Positions 36,191 to 45,636 are shown, numbered from the stretch's first letter. The stretch: 64,000 nt of DNA from Streptomyces tibetensis (GCF_007655005.1 NZ_SZVW01000022.1:1-64000), one strand, 5' to 3'. The notes: generated by a model from the letters alone, not told the origin. Translations and numbers: made by a program.

Positions 36191-37459
36191 GTGCTGAAGA
36201 CCGTGAAAGGCCAGGCCGCGGGTCTGACGAAGGACCAGCGCAATGCCTTCGTGGCCGCCTATCTCGGCTGGGCGATGGACGCGTTCGACTACTTCCTGGT
36301 CGTGCTCGTCTACAGCGAGATAGCCGACGACTTCCACGTCTCCCTCACCGACATGGCCTTCCTCACGACCGCGACCCTGGTGATGCGGCCGGTCGGCGCG
36401 CTCCTCTTCGGCATGTGGGCGGACCGCCGGGGCCGTCGCGTCCCCCTCATGGTCGACGTCGTCTTCTACTCGATCGTCGGCTTCGCTTGCGCCTTCGCGC
36501 CCAACTACACCGTGCTGCTGGTGCTGCGCCTGCTCTACGGCATCGGCATGGGTGGCGAATGGGGTCTGGGCGCGGCCCTGGCCATGGAGAAGATCCCCAC
36601 CGAACGGCGCGGCTTCTGGTCGGGCCTGCTGCAGAGCGGCTACTCGCTGGGGTACCTCCTGGCCGCCGTGGCGTTCTTCGTCATCGAGCCCGTCTTCGGC
36701 TGGCGCGGCCTGTTCGCGTTCAGCCTGTTGCCCGCCCTGGTCGCGCTGTGGGTGCGCAGCAGGGTGGAGGAGAGCGAGGTGTGGGAGGAGAGCGTCGCGC
36801 TCAACCGCACCCCCGCGCACCAGGTGTTCAGGAACCCGGCGGTGCTGCGGCGCTTCGTCTACCTGGTCGCGCTGATGACCGCCTTCAACTGGATGTCGCA
36901 CGGCACCCAGGACATCTACCCGACCTTCGTGAAGAAGGGCCTCGACCTGTCGGCGAACACGTCGATCGCGATCGCGGTGGTCTACAACATCGGTGCCATG
37001 ATCGGCGGGGTGCTGCTCGGTGCGTACTCCGAGCGGCTGGGCCGCCGCCGCACCATCATGATCGCGGCAGCGGCGGGTCTGGTCGTGGTGCCGTTCTTCG
37101 TGCTGTCCACCACCGTCGGATGGCTGATGTTGTCGTCCTTCCTGATGCAGGTGTGCGTGCAGGGCGCGTGGGGCGTCATCCCGGCGCATCTGACCGAGAT
37201 GAGCCCGGACGCCGTGCGGGGCTTCTACCCGGGCGTCACCTACCAGCTCGGCAACCTCATCGCCGCGCTCAATCTGCCGATCCAGGAGGCCCTCGCCGAG
37301 CGCCACGGGTACCCCTCGGCGATGGCGTGGACGATCGTGCCCACCCTGGCCGTGGTGATCCTGCTGAGCGCGCTCGGCAAGGAGGCCAAGGGGATCCGCT
37401 TCGGGAGCGGCTCGGCGACGGCGCCCAGTGGTGCGGCGGCCGGCACGGTGCAGCCCTGA
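36191..37459 (+). CDS. MFS transporter, SHS/lactate-sialate permease type
   Basis: About 422 residues, 12 membrane helices. The start FVAAYLGWAMDAFDYFLVVLVYSEIA with D-x-F-D-Y-F, motif A GMWADRRGRRVPLMVDV, and LYGIGMGGEWGLGAALAMEKIPTERRGFWSG fit the sialate:H+ symporter group, which includes lactate/pyruvate permeases (Jen1p) and bacterial carboxylate transporters. The GTG at 36191 follows GGGAGG by 6 bases. No partner gene is obvious, so the substrate (a mono-carboxylate or acidic sugar) is inferred from family only. Confidence 0.88.
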   Translation: MLKTVKGQAAGLTKDQRNAFVAAYLGWAMDAFDYFLVVLVYSEIADDFHVSLTDMAFLTTATLVMRPVGALLFGMWADRRGRRVPLMVDVVFYSIVGFACAFAPNYTVLLVLRLLYGIGMGGEWGLGAALAMEKIPTERRGFWSGLLQSGYSLGYLLAAVAFFVIEPVFGWRGLFAFSLLPALVALWVRSRVEESEVWEESVALNRTPAHQVFRNPAVLRRFVYLVALMTAFNWMSHGTQDIYPTFVKKGLDLSANTSIAIAVVYNIGAMIGGVLLGAYSERLGRRRTIMIAAAAGLVVVPFFVLSTTVGWLMLSSFLMQVCVQGAWGVIPAHLTEMSPDAVRGFYPGVTYQLGNLIAALNLPIQEALAERHGYPSAMAWTIVPTLAVVILLSALGKEAKGIRFGSGSATAPSGAAAGTVQP

Positions 37460-37560
37460 GCGAAGGTGTGCAGACCTGCCATGAAGGGACCTGGTCCCCG
37501 GCCACGCCCCTCTCCCCGGCCCTCTCCTCGAACGACGGCCGTACCTGGCCGCTCCGCGCC

Positions 37561-37598
37561 GGGTGTGAAAAACGTTTCACACCCGGTCACGGTATACT
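37561..37598 (+). promoter_or_regulatory. Operator and -10 of the catabolic-cluster LacI gene
   Basis: GGGTGTGAAA-AACG-TTTCACACCC (37561-37584) has perfect 10-bp arms. A -10-like TATACT follows at 37593-37598, so the dyad covers the -35 region of the LacI gene. The AACGTTT core is shared with sites at 42632 and 42747. Confidence 0.75.
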
Positions 37599-37655
37599 TC
37601 CGGCGCTCATGTAGGCCATCGTCGTGCCTGGTCGCGCGGCCGCAACAGCGAGGGG

Positions 37656-38675
37656 GTGGACGCCGTTCCGGCACGCCCCGCCCGCATCCAGGACGTCGCC
37701 GCGGCCGCCGGTGTCTCGGTGTCGACGGTCTCGAACGTCCTCAACCGGCCCGAGCGCGTCACCGCCCGGACCGCCGAGCGCGTCCGCATCGCCGTCGCCG
37801 CGCTCGACTACGTCCCCCACCCCGGAGCCGCGGGTCTGCGCACCGGCCACTCCTTCGCGATCGGGCTCGTCCTGCCCGACGTCACCAACTCCTTCTACGC
37901 GCGCATCGCGCGAGGCGCCGCGGACGCGGCCTACGACCACGGTTACTCCCTCGTGCTGTGCCACAGCGGCGACGCCCCCGAACGGGAGCAGGGCTACTTC
38001 AGCATGCTCGTCGAGCAGCGGGCCGTCGGAGTCGTGGTCGTGCCGCTCAGCGCCGACCCCGGGCGGCTGGCCCGGCTGCGTGAGCGGGGCATCCCGCTCG
38101 TCCTGGCCGACCGCGCGATGACCGACCGGGAGGGCTGCTCCGCTTCCGTCGACGACATCGCCGGCGGCCGCATCGCCGTGCGGCACCTCCTCGACAGCGG
38201 GGCCCGCGACATCCTCGTCGTCAACGGCGAGCGCGGCATTCGCCAGTGCTCCGACCGCTACCAGGGCGCCCGGCAGGCCGTGCGCAGCCACCGCGGGGCC
38301 CGGCTCGGCCAGGTCGTCGCCGAGCGGATGACCGTCGCGTACGGCACGGAGATCGCCCGCGGGCTGACGGACCTGCCCGACGGGGTGTTCTGCACCAACG
38401 ACTTCCTCGCCGCGGGCCTGTGCCGTGGCCTGGCCGAACGGGGCGTGCGCGTCCCCGAGGACGTGCAGGTCGTCGGCTACGGCGACCTCGACGTCGCGAC
38501 CTTCGGGGCGACGACCCTGACGACGGTCCGCCAGCCGGTCGAGGACCTCGGCCGGGCGGCCGTGGAGATGCTGCTCGACGAGATCGACGCCCGCGCGGAC
38601 CACCTCCACGAAACCCGCGTCTTCGCCCCGGGCCTCGTCCTGCGCGACTCCACCCGACCACCCGCCGACCACTGA
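37656..38675 (+). CDS. LacI-family regulator of the GH106 cluster
   Basis: About 339 residues. N-terminal helix-turn-helix ARIQDVAAAAGVSVSTVSNVLNRPERV, hinge GAAGLRTGHSFAIG, sensor domain from LVLPDVTNSFYARIARGA to VQVVGYGDLDVATFGATTLTTVRQPVEDLG. GTG start directly after GAGGG. It precedes the large glycoside hydrolase on the other strand and carries an AACGTT-cored operator in its own promoter; the same core occurs ahead of the hydrolase and the permease/isomerase genes. It probably represses the whole cluster until a rhamnose- or arabinose-like sugar binds. Confidence 0.92.
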   Translation: MDAVPARPARIQDVAAAAGVSVSTVSNVLNRPERVTARTAERVRIAVAALDYVPHPGAAGLRTGHSFAIGLVLPDVTNSFYARIARGAADAAYDHGYSLVLCHSGDAPEREQGYFSMLVEQRAVGVVVVPLSADPGRLARLRERGIPLVLADRAMTDREGCSASVDDIAGGRIAVRHLLDSGARDILVVNGERGIRQCSDRYQGARQAVRSHRGARLGQVVAERMTVAYGTEIARGLTDLPDGVFCTNDFLAAGLCRGLAERGVRVPEDVQVVGYGDLDVATFGATTLTTVRQPVEDLGRAAVEMLLDEIDARADHLHETRVFAPGLVLRDSTRPPADH

Positions 38676-41600
38676 CCCCCGGCCGGAATCCGCAGCGTCA
38701 CCGGCCCCCACAGCCCCGACGACAGCTGCGGCGCGAGCGCCCAGGCGGTCGGCGTGGCTTCCGCGAGGTACGGCGCCAGCGTGCCCCGGACCGTCACCTC
38801 CAGCCGGACGGTCCGCCCCGCGGCAGCGCGCAGCGGGAAACGGTACGGCGGACAGAACGCCTCACCGGCGAAGTCCCCGTCGACCGACACCTCCACACTG
38901 CCCCGCACCCGCCCCAGATCCAGCACCGGATCGGGCCCGGGCGGCACCTCCACCCACCGCGCGTACGCCACGCCCCCGCTCCAGCCGCCCAGCCCCACCT
39001 CACGCCAGTCACCCAGCGCCAGCGGCGCCGGCACGGTCCGCACCCGAACCGGCCCGCGCCACGCCGCGCCGGCCCGCAGCACGGCCGTGGGTTCGGTGAC
39101 CACCTCGACCCGGGCAGGCGCGGCCAGCGGTTCACGGAGCGTCAGCCGACCACCGGCCACGGCCCGTTCCCTCCCGTCGCCGACCCGCACCCGCGCGGGC
39201 AGCGCCAACGGCAGCTCCAGCGACACCGTTCCCGGCGGAACGGTGAACCGGAAACGCTGCCGCGCCGCGCGCACGTCATCGGTGGACCGCGACGGCCATA
39301 CGGCACCGCCGACCACCGGAGGGCCACCCAGCCACGCGGTCTCCGGAAGCGGGTGCGGCCGTACGGCCGCGTGGCAGTGCTGCAACTCGCCGCGCCGACA
39401 AGTGTCTTCCACGGTCCGGCCCCGCCACGCGCCCGTCTCTGCCTCCCAGCCGGCGCCACTGACCAGGGCCGTCACCCCCGAGGCCGACCGCGCCACCAGG
39501 TCGACGTACACGGCGTCCCGGGCATCGGCACTGTCGGCCACGATCTCCAGTGTGTGCTCGCCCGTCCCGAGTTCCGGCTCGTGACGGAAGAACATCGGCA
39601 CGGCGCCCCAGTCCGCCTCGTAGTACTCCACCTTCTCCTGCCGTGCCACCACGGCCCCGTCGAGCAGCACCGTCACCGCCGAGGCCGCACCCACGACGAG
39701 CACCGCCCGCACCTCCCCGGCCGGGGCCAGGAGCTTCGCGCGATAGGCGACCCGGCCGTCGGGCCGCACCCCGTCCGGTGGGCGCATGAACCCCGGCCGT
39801 GGCCCGAGCCCGCCCGGCTCGGACAGGCAGAAGAAGCTGCCCAGCGGGGTGCCGGCGGCGGCCGAGATCTGCGAAGGCCGGTCCTGGGCGTCCGACAGTT
39901 CGTACTCGAGCACGTTCCGCTCCCGGCCCACGGTGACCGGGGCGGAGGCCAGGTAGCCGCCGCAGGAGCCCAGCGGCTGCCCGTTCCACCACACCCGCTT
40001 GACCGCCTCCGCGCCGACGTGCAGCTCGGCAGGCCCCCGATGGCCGGTCTGCACGATCGCCCGGACCCGCGCTGCCGTGCCGCCGCCCGGTACGGGGACA
40101 TGAACGAACTCCTCGTTCACCAGCCCCTTGGTCCCCAGCAGGCCGCCCTGGTCGAGGACGCCCCGGCTCGACGAGTACACCCCGACGCCCCAGGCCGAGT
40201 CCGACGGCACCAGGGGCAGTTCACCGGCGAGGATCCGCTCCACGCACGCCGTGTCCAGCGGCTCGGGGGCCCGGCCGAGGGGCACCGGGGGCAGGACACG
40301 GACCCGGTTGCCGTAGGTGACCCGGGCGGGCTCCCACACCGCCCCCTCGGCCCAGTCCATGGTCCAGATCTGCGGCTCCGCCACGGACGTCCCCGGGGGC
40401 AGCGCGAGATCGCCCCATGTGTTGTCCATCGTCGGGACCAGCCGGCCGTGCCAGCCGGAGGAGAGGTCGAGCACCCGGGCCGCCGTGCCCTCCGTGCGGG
40501 GCGCCGGTGCCGCACGGCCCTCACGCCAGACGACCAACGCCGCCGGAGCACCCTCCAGAGGCACCTCGATGGCCGACAGGGCGCCGTCCTCCAGGACCGT
40601 GACGCGGGCGGGACGGCGCGAGCCGGTCGCCGGGTTCCAGACCTCGGCCTCCGCGACGCCGGCCCGGACGGTGAGAGACGAGGTGCGCATGGGCTCGGGT
40701 AGGGAGCCGGACGGTCGCAGGGGATGTGCGCCGATCTCCGGGAAGGACGCCGTGACCAGCGCCACCGCGTCGTTGCCCCTCCTCCGGACGAGCAGCGGCA
40801 CCTCGCCCGTGGCGTATCCGGCCGCGTCGGCCACCGCCGCGGCGGCGGCCTCGGGGTCGCGCACCCGCTCCAGCCGGGGATGGGCCAGCAGCGCCGCCAC
40901 GACCGAGTCGTCACCGGACCGGCCCGCCGCCGTCGCGGGCGCACGGCCCACGACCACCACCCGCCCTCCCGCGTCGAGCAGCCGGGCCAGCCCCCGCGCC
41001 GTCTCCTCCTCCAGCACGCTTGCCGAGGGCAGCAGCACCGCCTTGTACGCCAGGTCCCTGATCCGCAGGGCACCGTCGGCGGTCTCGGCGCACTGGACCG
41101 ACTCGTCGTCGACGACGTCGAAGGAGATACCGTGCCGGTCCAGGGCCCCGGCGTGCGGCCGGAGCCAGTTGTTCGTGCCGCACAGGTTCAGGTAGTGCCG
41201 CTGCGTCTCGTCGGCGAGGGCATGGCCCTCGCCCAGCCGGCCGTCGCCGAAGTGCCGGACCGGCGCGTCCAGCGGCACGAGGGCCTGCATGGTGGCGGTG
41301 GGATACAGCACCGCCACGTCGGCCGCGTAGCCGCCCCACGACATGATCGAGCAGATCCGGGCCACGGCCCGGGAGAACGCCGGGTACTGCCTCCAGTAGG
41401 GCTGGCGCCAGTCGGTCGACGGCGGCGCCCACTCGAACCAGCCGCCCGCGGTGCCGAAGTAACTCGCGTGCGGGTTGTAGAGGTTGGCGCCGCTGCGCAG
41501 GAACGGCAGCAGCCAGTCGTAGGTGTCCTCCAGCGTGCCGCCCCAGCCGGAGGAATGGAACGCCTCGATCCAGACCCGCTCGTGGCCGTGGAGGTGGGCC

Positions 41601-42613
41601 ATGGAGGAGTGCACCTTGGCGTCGCCGTGGTGGTCGCTGCCCGCGGCGCTGTACCAGCGGTGGGTGCGGAAGTAGTCGGTGTAGAGCTGCGTGGACTGGG
41701 CCGGGTACCCCGCGCGGGCGGGGTGGCTCTGGTCGCTGCCCAGCAGCAGACCGCGCTCGCGGTGCCAGGCTGCGAGCGGCCGGAACAGGGCCTCCTCGGT
41801 CAGCTCCGCGCGGACCGCGTAGTAGTCGGCGCGGATCTTCCCCTCCGGCACGCCGGAGCCGGTGCCGAACAGGGCCGGCAGGTGGTCGAGCAGGTCGTAG
41901 CCGCGCCGGGTGCGGAACTCCTCGGCGAAACGGTGGCTCCAGGCGTTGGTGCCGGGCAGTTCGTCCTGGAAGCTGCCCGCGACGACGGTGCCCAGGTACT
42001 CCGGTATCCGGCGGTCGTACTCGTGGTGGACGACGTCCATCAGCAGGCCCACGGCGTGTGGGTCCAGGTAGTCGAACGCCGTGGGGACGGCGGTGACGAG
42101 CCGCACCTCGCTTCCGTCCGGGGCCGTGACGGCCCCGGACGCGGCGAGATCGAGCCGACGGCCCCGCCTGGAGTAGGCGGCCAGCGGCGTCTCGGCATCC
42201 GCCAGGGCGACTGTGCCCCCGCAGACCCGCACGTCACGACAGCGCAGCGCGAGTCCGGCGGCCTCGGGATGACGCCGTGTCACACCGCCCTGCACATTCG
42301 CCCCGGAGAACCCGATCTGGTCGTAGAACCACAGCCGCGTGCCCAGCTCCGCCGCGATCTCGCAGGCGTCTGTGAAGCGCGCCCACCACTCCTCACCGAA
42401 CCACACCGGATCGTCGGCCCTGGCCCCGAACGTCGGGCCGGCGGGGGCCAGGTTGATGACGACGAGGTTGTGGACGCCGCCCTCCGCGAACGCCCGCAAC
42501 TGCCAGGCGAGTCGCTCGCGGGTGACCTTCGCACCCGACCACCACCACAGGGGAGTGGGGCCGAAGTCGCGGGGCGGGTCGTCGAACAGTCGCCGGAGCT
42601 CGGGGGAGATCAC
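38477..42613 (-). CDS. GH106-like alpha-L-rhamnosidase-type glycoside hydrolase
   Basis: About 1378 residues, cytoplasmic (no signal peptide). It begins FDDPPRDFGPTPLWWWSGAKVTRERLAWQLRAF, the Trp-rich opening of GH106 enzymes, then FYDQIGFSGANVQGG, AGSFQDELPG (candidate catalytic Glu), LLGSDQSHPARAGYPAQS and FHSSGWGGTLEDTYDWLLPFLRSGANLYNPHASY in the TIM barrel. The C-terminal 500 residues form beta-sandwich domains ending GLWGPVTLRIP near residue 1310. The frame then runs on about 66 codons into the LacI gene on the other strand (199-bp overlap); that tail is Arg/Ser-rich and probably an added run-on. GTG start after GGGGAAGGA. Specificity for rhamnose is inferred from family. Confidence 0.82.
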   Translation of the reverse strand: MISPELRRLFDDPPRDFGPTPLWWWSGAKVTRERLAWQLRAFAEGGVHNLVVINLAPAGPTFGARADDPVWFGEEWWARFTDACEIAAELGTRLWFYDQIGFSGANVQGGVTRRHPEAAGLALRCRDVRVCGGTVALADAETPLAAYSRRGRRLDLAASGAVTAPDGSEVRLVTAVPTAFDYLDPHAVGLLMDVVHHEYDRRIPEYLGTVVAGSFQDELPGTNAWSHRFAEEFRTRRGYDLLDHLPALFGTGSGVPEGKIRADYYAVRAELTEEALFRPLAAWHRERGLLLGSDQSHPARAGYPAQSTQLYTDYFRTHRWYSAAGSDHHGDAKVHSSMAHLHGHERVWIEAFHSSGWGGTLEDTYDWLLPFLRSGANLYNPHASYFGTAGGWFEWAPPSTDWRQPYWRQYPAFSRAVARICSIMSWGGYAADVAVLYPTATMQALVPLDAPVRHFGDGRLGEGHALADETQRHYLNLCGTNNWLRPHAGALDRHGISFDVVDDESVQCAETADGALRIRDLAYKAVLLPSASVLEEETARGLARLLDAGGRVVVVGRAPATAAGRSGDDSVVAALLAHPRLERVRDPEAAAAAVADAAGYATGEVPLLVRRRGNDAVALVTASFPEIGAHPLRPSGSLPEPMRTSSLTVRAGVAEAEVWNPATGSRRPARVTVLEDGALSAIEVPLEGAPAALVVWREGRAAPAPRTEGTAARVLDLSSGWHGRLVPTMDNTWGDLALPPGTSVAEPQIWTMDWAEGAVWEPARVTYGNRVRVLPPVPLGRAPEPLDTACVERILAGELPLVPSDSAWGVGVYSSSRGVLDQGGLLGTKGLVNEEFVHVPVPGGGTAARVRAIVQTGHRGPAELHVGAEAVKRVWWNGQPLGSCGGYLASAPVTVGRERNVLEYELSDAQDRPSQISAAAGTPLGSFFCLSEPGGLGPRPGFMRPPDGVRPDGRVAYRAKLLAPAGEVRAVLVVGAASAVTVLLDGAVVARQEKVEYYEADWGAVPMFFRHEPELGTGEHTLEIVADSADARDAVYVDLVARSASGVTALVSGAGWEAETGAWRGRTVEDTCRRGELQHCHAAVRPHPLPETAWLGGPPVVGGAVWPSRSTDDVRAARQRFRFTVPPGTVSLELPLALPARVRVGDGRERAVAGGRLTLREPLAAPARVEVVTEPTAVLRAGAAWRGPVRVRTVPAPLALGDWREVGLGGWSGGVAYARWVEVPPGPDPVLDLGRVRGSVEVSVDGDFAGEAFCPPYRFPLRAAAGRTVRLEVTVRGTLAPYLAEATPTAWALAPQLSSGLWGPVTLRIPAGGQWSAGGRVESRRTRPGAKTRVSWRWSARASISSSSISTAARPRSSTGWRTVVRVVAPKVATSRSP

Positions 42614-42631
42614 GGACGCGGTCCTTCCCCT

Positions 42632-42641
42632 AAAACGTTTT
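42632..42641. promoter_or_regulatory. AACGTT-type operator ahead of the GH106-like gene
   Basis: AAAACGTTTT is a perfect 10-bp palindrome 18 bases upstream of the hydrolase start, between it and its ribosome site region. It shares its core with the operator in front of the cluster's LacI gene. Confidence 0.65.
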
Positions 42642-42739
42642 CAGACCACCTTCACGGTAGGTGAGCTGGAGCGGCCACGCCATATCCCCGCACGGGGTCC
42701 CGGAACTCGACGTCTCGTCAGCCATACGTGCGAGACACC

Positions 42740-42768
42740 TTGTTGCAACGTTTTTCTCGCCCTATATT
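42740..42768 (+). promoter_or_regulatory. Promoter with internal AACGTT operator, permease-isomerase unit
   Basis: TTGTTG (42740-42745) and TATATT (42763-42768) are spaced by 17 bases, a good vegetative-type promoter for this genome. The spacer contains AACGTT (42747-42752) within GCAACGTTTTTC, matching the core of the other two operators in the cluster. LacI binding here would occlude RNA polymerase. Confidence 0.7.
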
Positions 42769-42821
42769 CGCTGCGACCAGGCCCCCGGAACCGCGATGTC
42801 ACCAGACGACGGAGTCGCATC

Positions 42822-44078
42822 ATGGCCGGTACCCGCCCCATCCCCAGACCGCTCTGGAAGGCCGCCGCCCTGTCGGGCATGGCCTCCTACCTCGACGCCG
42901 GGCTGATCGTGAGCATCTCCGTCAACCTGGCCGTCTACCGCGACAGTTACGACATGGGCGTGTGGATGGCCGGGGCGATCAGCGCGATCGTCACCGGCTG
43001 CATCGCCGTCGGATCACTCGTCGGCGGACGGCTCGCCGACCTCTTCGGCCGCCGCCGCGTCTACAACTGGGACATCTTCTGCTTCGCGATCGGCGCCCTC
43101 GTCATCACCTTCGCGCCGGACGACATCACCCTGCTGGCCGGTGTGCTCGTCGCGGGGCTCGCGGCCGGCGCCGACCTGCCGACCTCCCTGGCCGTCGTCT
43201 CGGACGCGGCGCCCTCCTGGGCCCGGGGGAGACTGGTGGCGTTCACCCAGGTCATGTGGATGCTGGGCATCACCGTCGCCATCTTCCTCGGTTTCGCCCT
43301 GTCCACCACGGGCATGACCGGGGCCCGGCTCATCACCGGGCAACTGGCCCTCGCCGCACTCGTCACCTGGGCCATGAGGTCCCGGCTGAAGCCGGCCGAC
43401 GCGCCGTCGGAGAAAGACACCGGCACCGTCCCGGAGAGCATCTCCCTGAAGGGCGTGTGGACCCGCGCCGCGATGCTGCCGATGGCCGCGACCTTCGTCT
43501 TCTACGTGACCTGGGGCCTCGGGGCCAACACCTTCGGCCAGTTCGGCACCTATCTGCTCGTCACCGTCAGCGACGCCTCGCAGAGCCTCGCCACCGGGAT
43601 CAACCTGGCCTTCATCCCGATCGGCGTGCTGCTCACCTTCGCCTTCGTGCGCGTCGCCGACAGCCCCTGGCGCGACCGGCTGTTCCACGTGGCCGCGGTG
43701 GTGCAGATCCTCGCGTTCGTCATCGCGTCCCTGACCGCGGGCGCCCTCGCCGGCATGCTCGTCTTCTACGTGCTCTACCAGCTCTCCAACCCCTTCGCCG
43801 GGGAGGCCAACTACAAGGTGTGGTCGCAGCTCACGCTGCCCGCGGACACCCGCGGCACCACCCAGGGCCTGACCTACGCCCTGTCCCGGGGCGTCTTCGC
43901 GGTCGCCGCGTTCTTCACCCCGGCCCTGGCCGACCACAGCCCCTCCGTCCTGCTCTGGACGATCACCGCCTGCATGACGGCGGCGGCGTTCACGGGCGTG
44001 TTCATCATCCGCGTCCTGGTCCCGCGTTCCGCGAGCACCGTGCCGGACCGAGCCGGCCTGCGCGTGCCCAGCACCTGA
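42822..44078 (+). CDS. MFS sugar permease of the GH106 cluster
   Basis: About 418 residues, 12 membrane helices. MASYLDAGLIVSISVNLAVYRDSYDMGVW opens it; motif A GGRLADLFGRRRVYNWDIF follows helix two. It is in the sugar porter-like MFS group, a proton-linked importer for the deoxy- or pentose sugar freed by the hydrolase, by context. ATG after ACGGAG. The last codons and the ribosome site of the next gene are duplicated downstream. Confidence 0.88.
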   Translation: MAGTRPIPRPLWKAAALSGMASYLDAGLIVSISVNLAVYRDSYDMGVWMAGAISAIVTGCIAVGSLVGGRLADLFGRRRVYNWDIFCFAIGALVITFAPDDITLLAGVLVAGLAAGADLPTSLAVVSDAAPSWARGRLVAFTQVMWMLGITVAIFLGFALSTTGMTGARLITGQLALAALVTWAMRSRLKPADAPSEKDTGTVPESISLKGVWTRAAMLPMAATFVFYVTWGLGANTFGQFGTYLLVTVSDASQSLATGINLAFIPIGVLLTFAFVRVADSPWRDRLFHVAAVVQILAFVIASLTAGALAGMLVFYVLYQLSNPFAGEANYKVWSQLTLPADTRGTTQGLTYALSRGVFAVAAFFTPALADHSPSVLLWTITACMTAAAFTGVFIIRVLVPRSASTVPDRAGLRVPST

Positions 44079-44166
44079 GCCGCAGCACCCCGACAAGGAG
44101 CAGGCGCCGGACCGAGCCGGCCTGCGAGTGCCCAGCACCTGAGCCGCAGCACCCCGACAAGGAGCA
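44042..44166 (+). repeat. 64-bp-period tandem duplication across a gene boundary
   Basis: Bases 44042-44102 and 44106-44166 are direct repeats of 61 bp with one mismatch. Each copy holds the last codons of the permease (encoding DRAGLRVPST), its TGA stop and the AAGGAG ribosome site. The second copy supplies the ribosome site actually next to the isomerase start at 44173; the first lies stranded 64 bases upstream. Confidence 0.95.
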
Positions 44167-44172
44167 CCGACC

Positions 44173-45636
44173 ATGGCAACGACCGCGGACCGCACGGCCG
44201 TACGGACCGCCGACCTCGACGACCTGCTCCCGCCGGTCACCCGGCGCCGTACCCGGATCGGGCTGGTCGCGGGCGGACTGGGCACCTACTGGCCGCAGTT
44301 CCCAGGGCTCCTGCCGCAGCTCAAGGAGTCGGCCGCCCATGTCGCCGAGCGCTTCCGGGAGATGGACGCGGAGGTGACCGACGCCGGGTTCGTCTCCGAC
44401 GCCCAGGAAGGCGCCCGCGCCGCCGAGGAGTTGCGCAGGGCCGACTGCGATCTGATCGTGCTGTTCCTGACGACCTACCTCACCTCGTCGATGGTCCTGC
44501 CGATCGCCCAGCGCTCGCACACACCCGTGCTGGTCATCGACCTCCAGCCGTCCGAGAGGATGGACCACGCCGCCTTCGACACCGGGGCATGGCTGGCCTA
44601 CTGCGGGCAGTGCCCCGTCCCCGAGGTCGGCAACGTCTTCCGGCGCGCCGGCATCCCCTTCCGGTCGGTGTCGGGCTGGCTGCGCCAGGAGTCCGCCTGG
44701 CGGCGCATCGAGCAGTGGATCCGGGCCGCGCACGTCCGGGCCGCGCTCCGGCACGCCCGGCACGGCCTCATGGGGCACGTGTACCCCGGCATGCTCGACG
44801 TGCAGACCGATCCGACACTGCTCGCCACGACGTTCGGCTCGCATGTGGAGGTCCTGGAGTTCGACGACCTGCGGCACCGGGTGGAACGGGTGACCGAGGC
44901 GGAGACCCGGGAGCGGATGGCTCTCGCCCGGCAGATCTTCACCCTCGACGAGAGCGTGGTGGAGGAGGACTTCGCCTGGGGCGCGACCGTGTCCGTCGCC
45001 CTGGACCGGCTGGTCGCCGACTTCGAACTCGACAGCCTCGCCTACTACCACCGCGGACTCGACGGCGAGCTGCACGAGCGGCTCGGCGCGGGCATGATCC
45101 TAGGCGCCTCGCTGCTCACCGCCCGGGGCGTGCCCGCGGCCGGCGAGTACGAACTGCGCACGTCCGTGGCCCAGTTGGCGTCCGAGAGCATCGGCGCCGG
45201 AGGCTCCTTCACCGAGATCCAGGCGCTGAACTTCGAGGACGGCGTGGTGGAGATGGGGCATGACGGCCCCGCCCACCTCGCGGTCGGCGCCCGCGACCCG
45301 CTGCTGCGCGGGCTCGGCGTCTACCACGGCAAACGCGGCTGGGGCGTGAGCGTCGAATTCGACGTCCGGCACGGGCCCGTCACCCTGCTCGGCCTCGGCC
45401 AGGACGCCGACGGCAGTCTGTCCTTCGTCACCTCCGAGGGCACCGTCGTACCGGGACCGCTGCTGGAGATCGGCAACACCACCAGCCGCGTCGACTTCGG
45501 CCGGGACCCCGGTGAATGGGTCGACGCCTGGAGCGCCACGGGCGTCGGCCACCACTGGTCCCTCGCGGTGGGGAGCCACACGGCCGACTTCCGGGCGGCA
45601 GCGAGCCTGCTGGGCATCGACCACCGGCAGGTCTGA
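44173..45636 (+). CDS. L-fucose/L-arabinose isomerase-family protein
   Basis: About 487 residues. The AraA/FucI fold is suggested by IGLVAGGLGTYWPQFPGLLPQLKE, TYLTSSMVLPIAQRSHTPVLVIDLQP, GHVYPGMLDVQTDPTLLATTFG, then the active-site segments GEYELRTSVAQL (metal Glu), FTEIQALNFEDGVVEMGHDGPAHLAVG (Glu and His) and GVGHHWSLAVG (His). Such enzymes convert aldoses to ketoses with Mn2+. It is cotranscribed with the MFS permease and, with the GH106-like enzyme, forms a release-import-isomerise route. Exact sugar unknown: rhamnose, fucose and arabinose are all possible. Confidence 0.85.
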   Translation: MATTADRTAVRTADLDDLLPPVTRRRTRIGLVAGGLGTYWPQFPGLLPQLKESAAHVAERFREMDAEVTDAGFVSDAQEGARAAEELRRADCDLIVLFLTTYLTSSMVLPIAQRSHTPVLVIDLQPSERMDHAAFDTGAWLAYCGQCPVPEVGNVFRRAGIPFRSVSGWLRQESAWRRIEQWIRAAHVRAALRHARHGLMGHVYPGMLDVQTDPTLLATTFGSHVEVLEFDDLRHRVERVTEAETRERMALARQIFTLDESVVEEDFAWGATVSVALDRLVADFELDSLAYYHRGLDGELHERLGAGMILGASLLTARGVPAAGEYELRTSVAQLASESIGAGGSFTEIQALNFEDGVVEMGHDGPAHLAVGARDPLLRGLGVYHGKRGWGVSVEFDVRHGPVTLLGLGQDADGSLSFVTSEGTVVPGPLLEIGNTTSRVDFGRDPGEWVDAWSATGVGHHWSLAVGSHTADFRAAASLLGIDHRQV

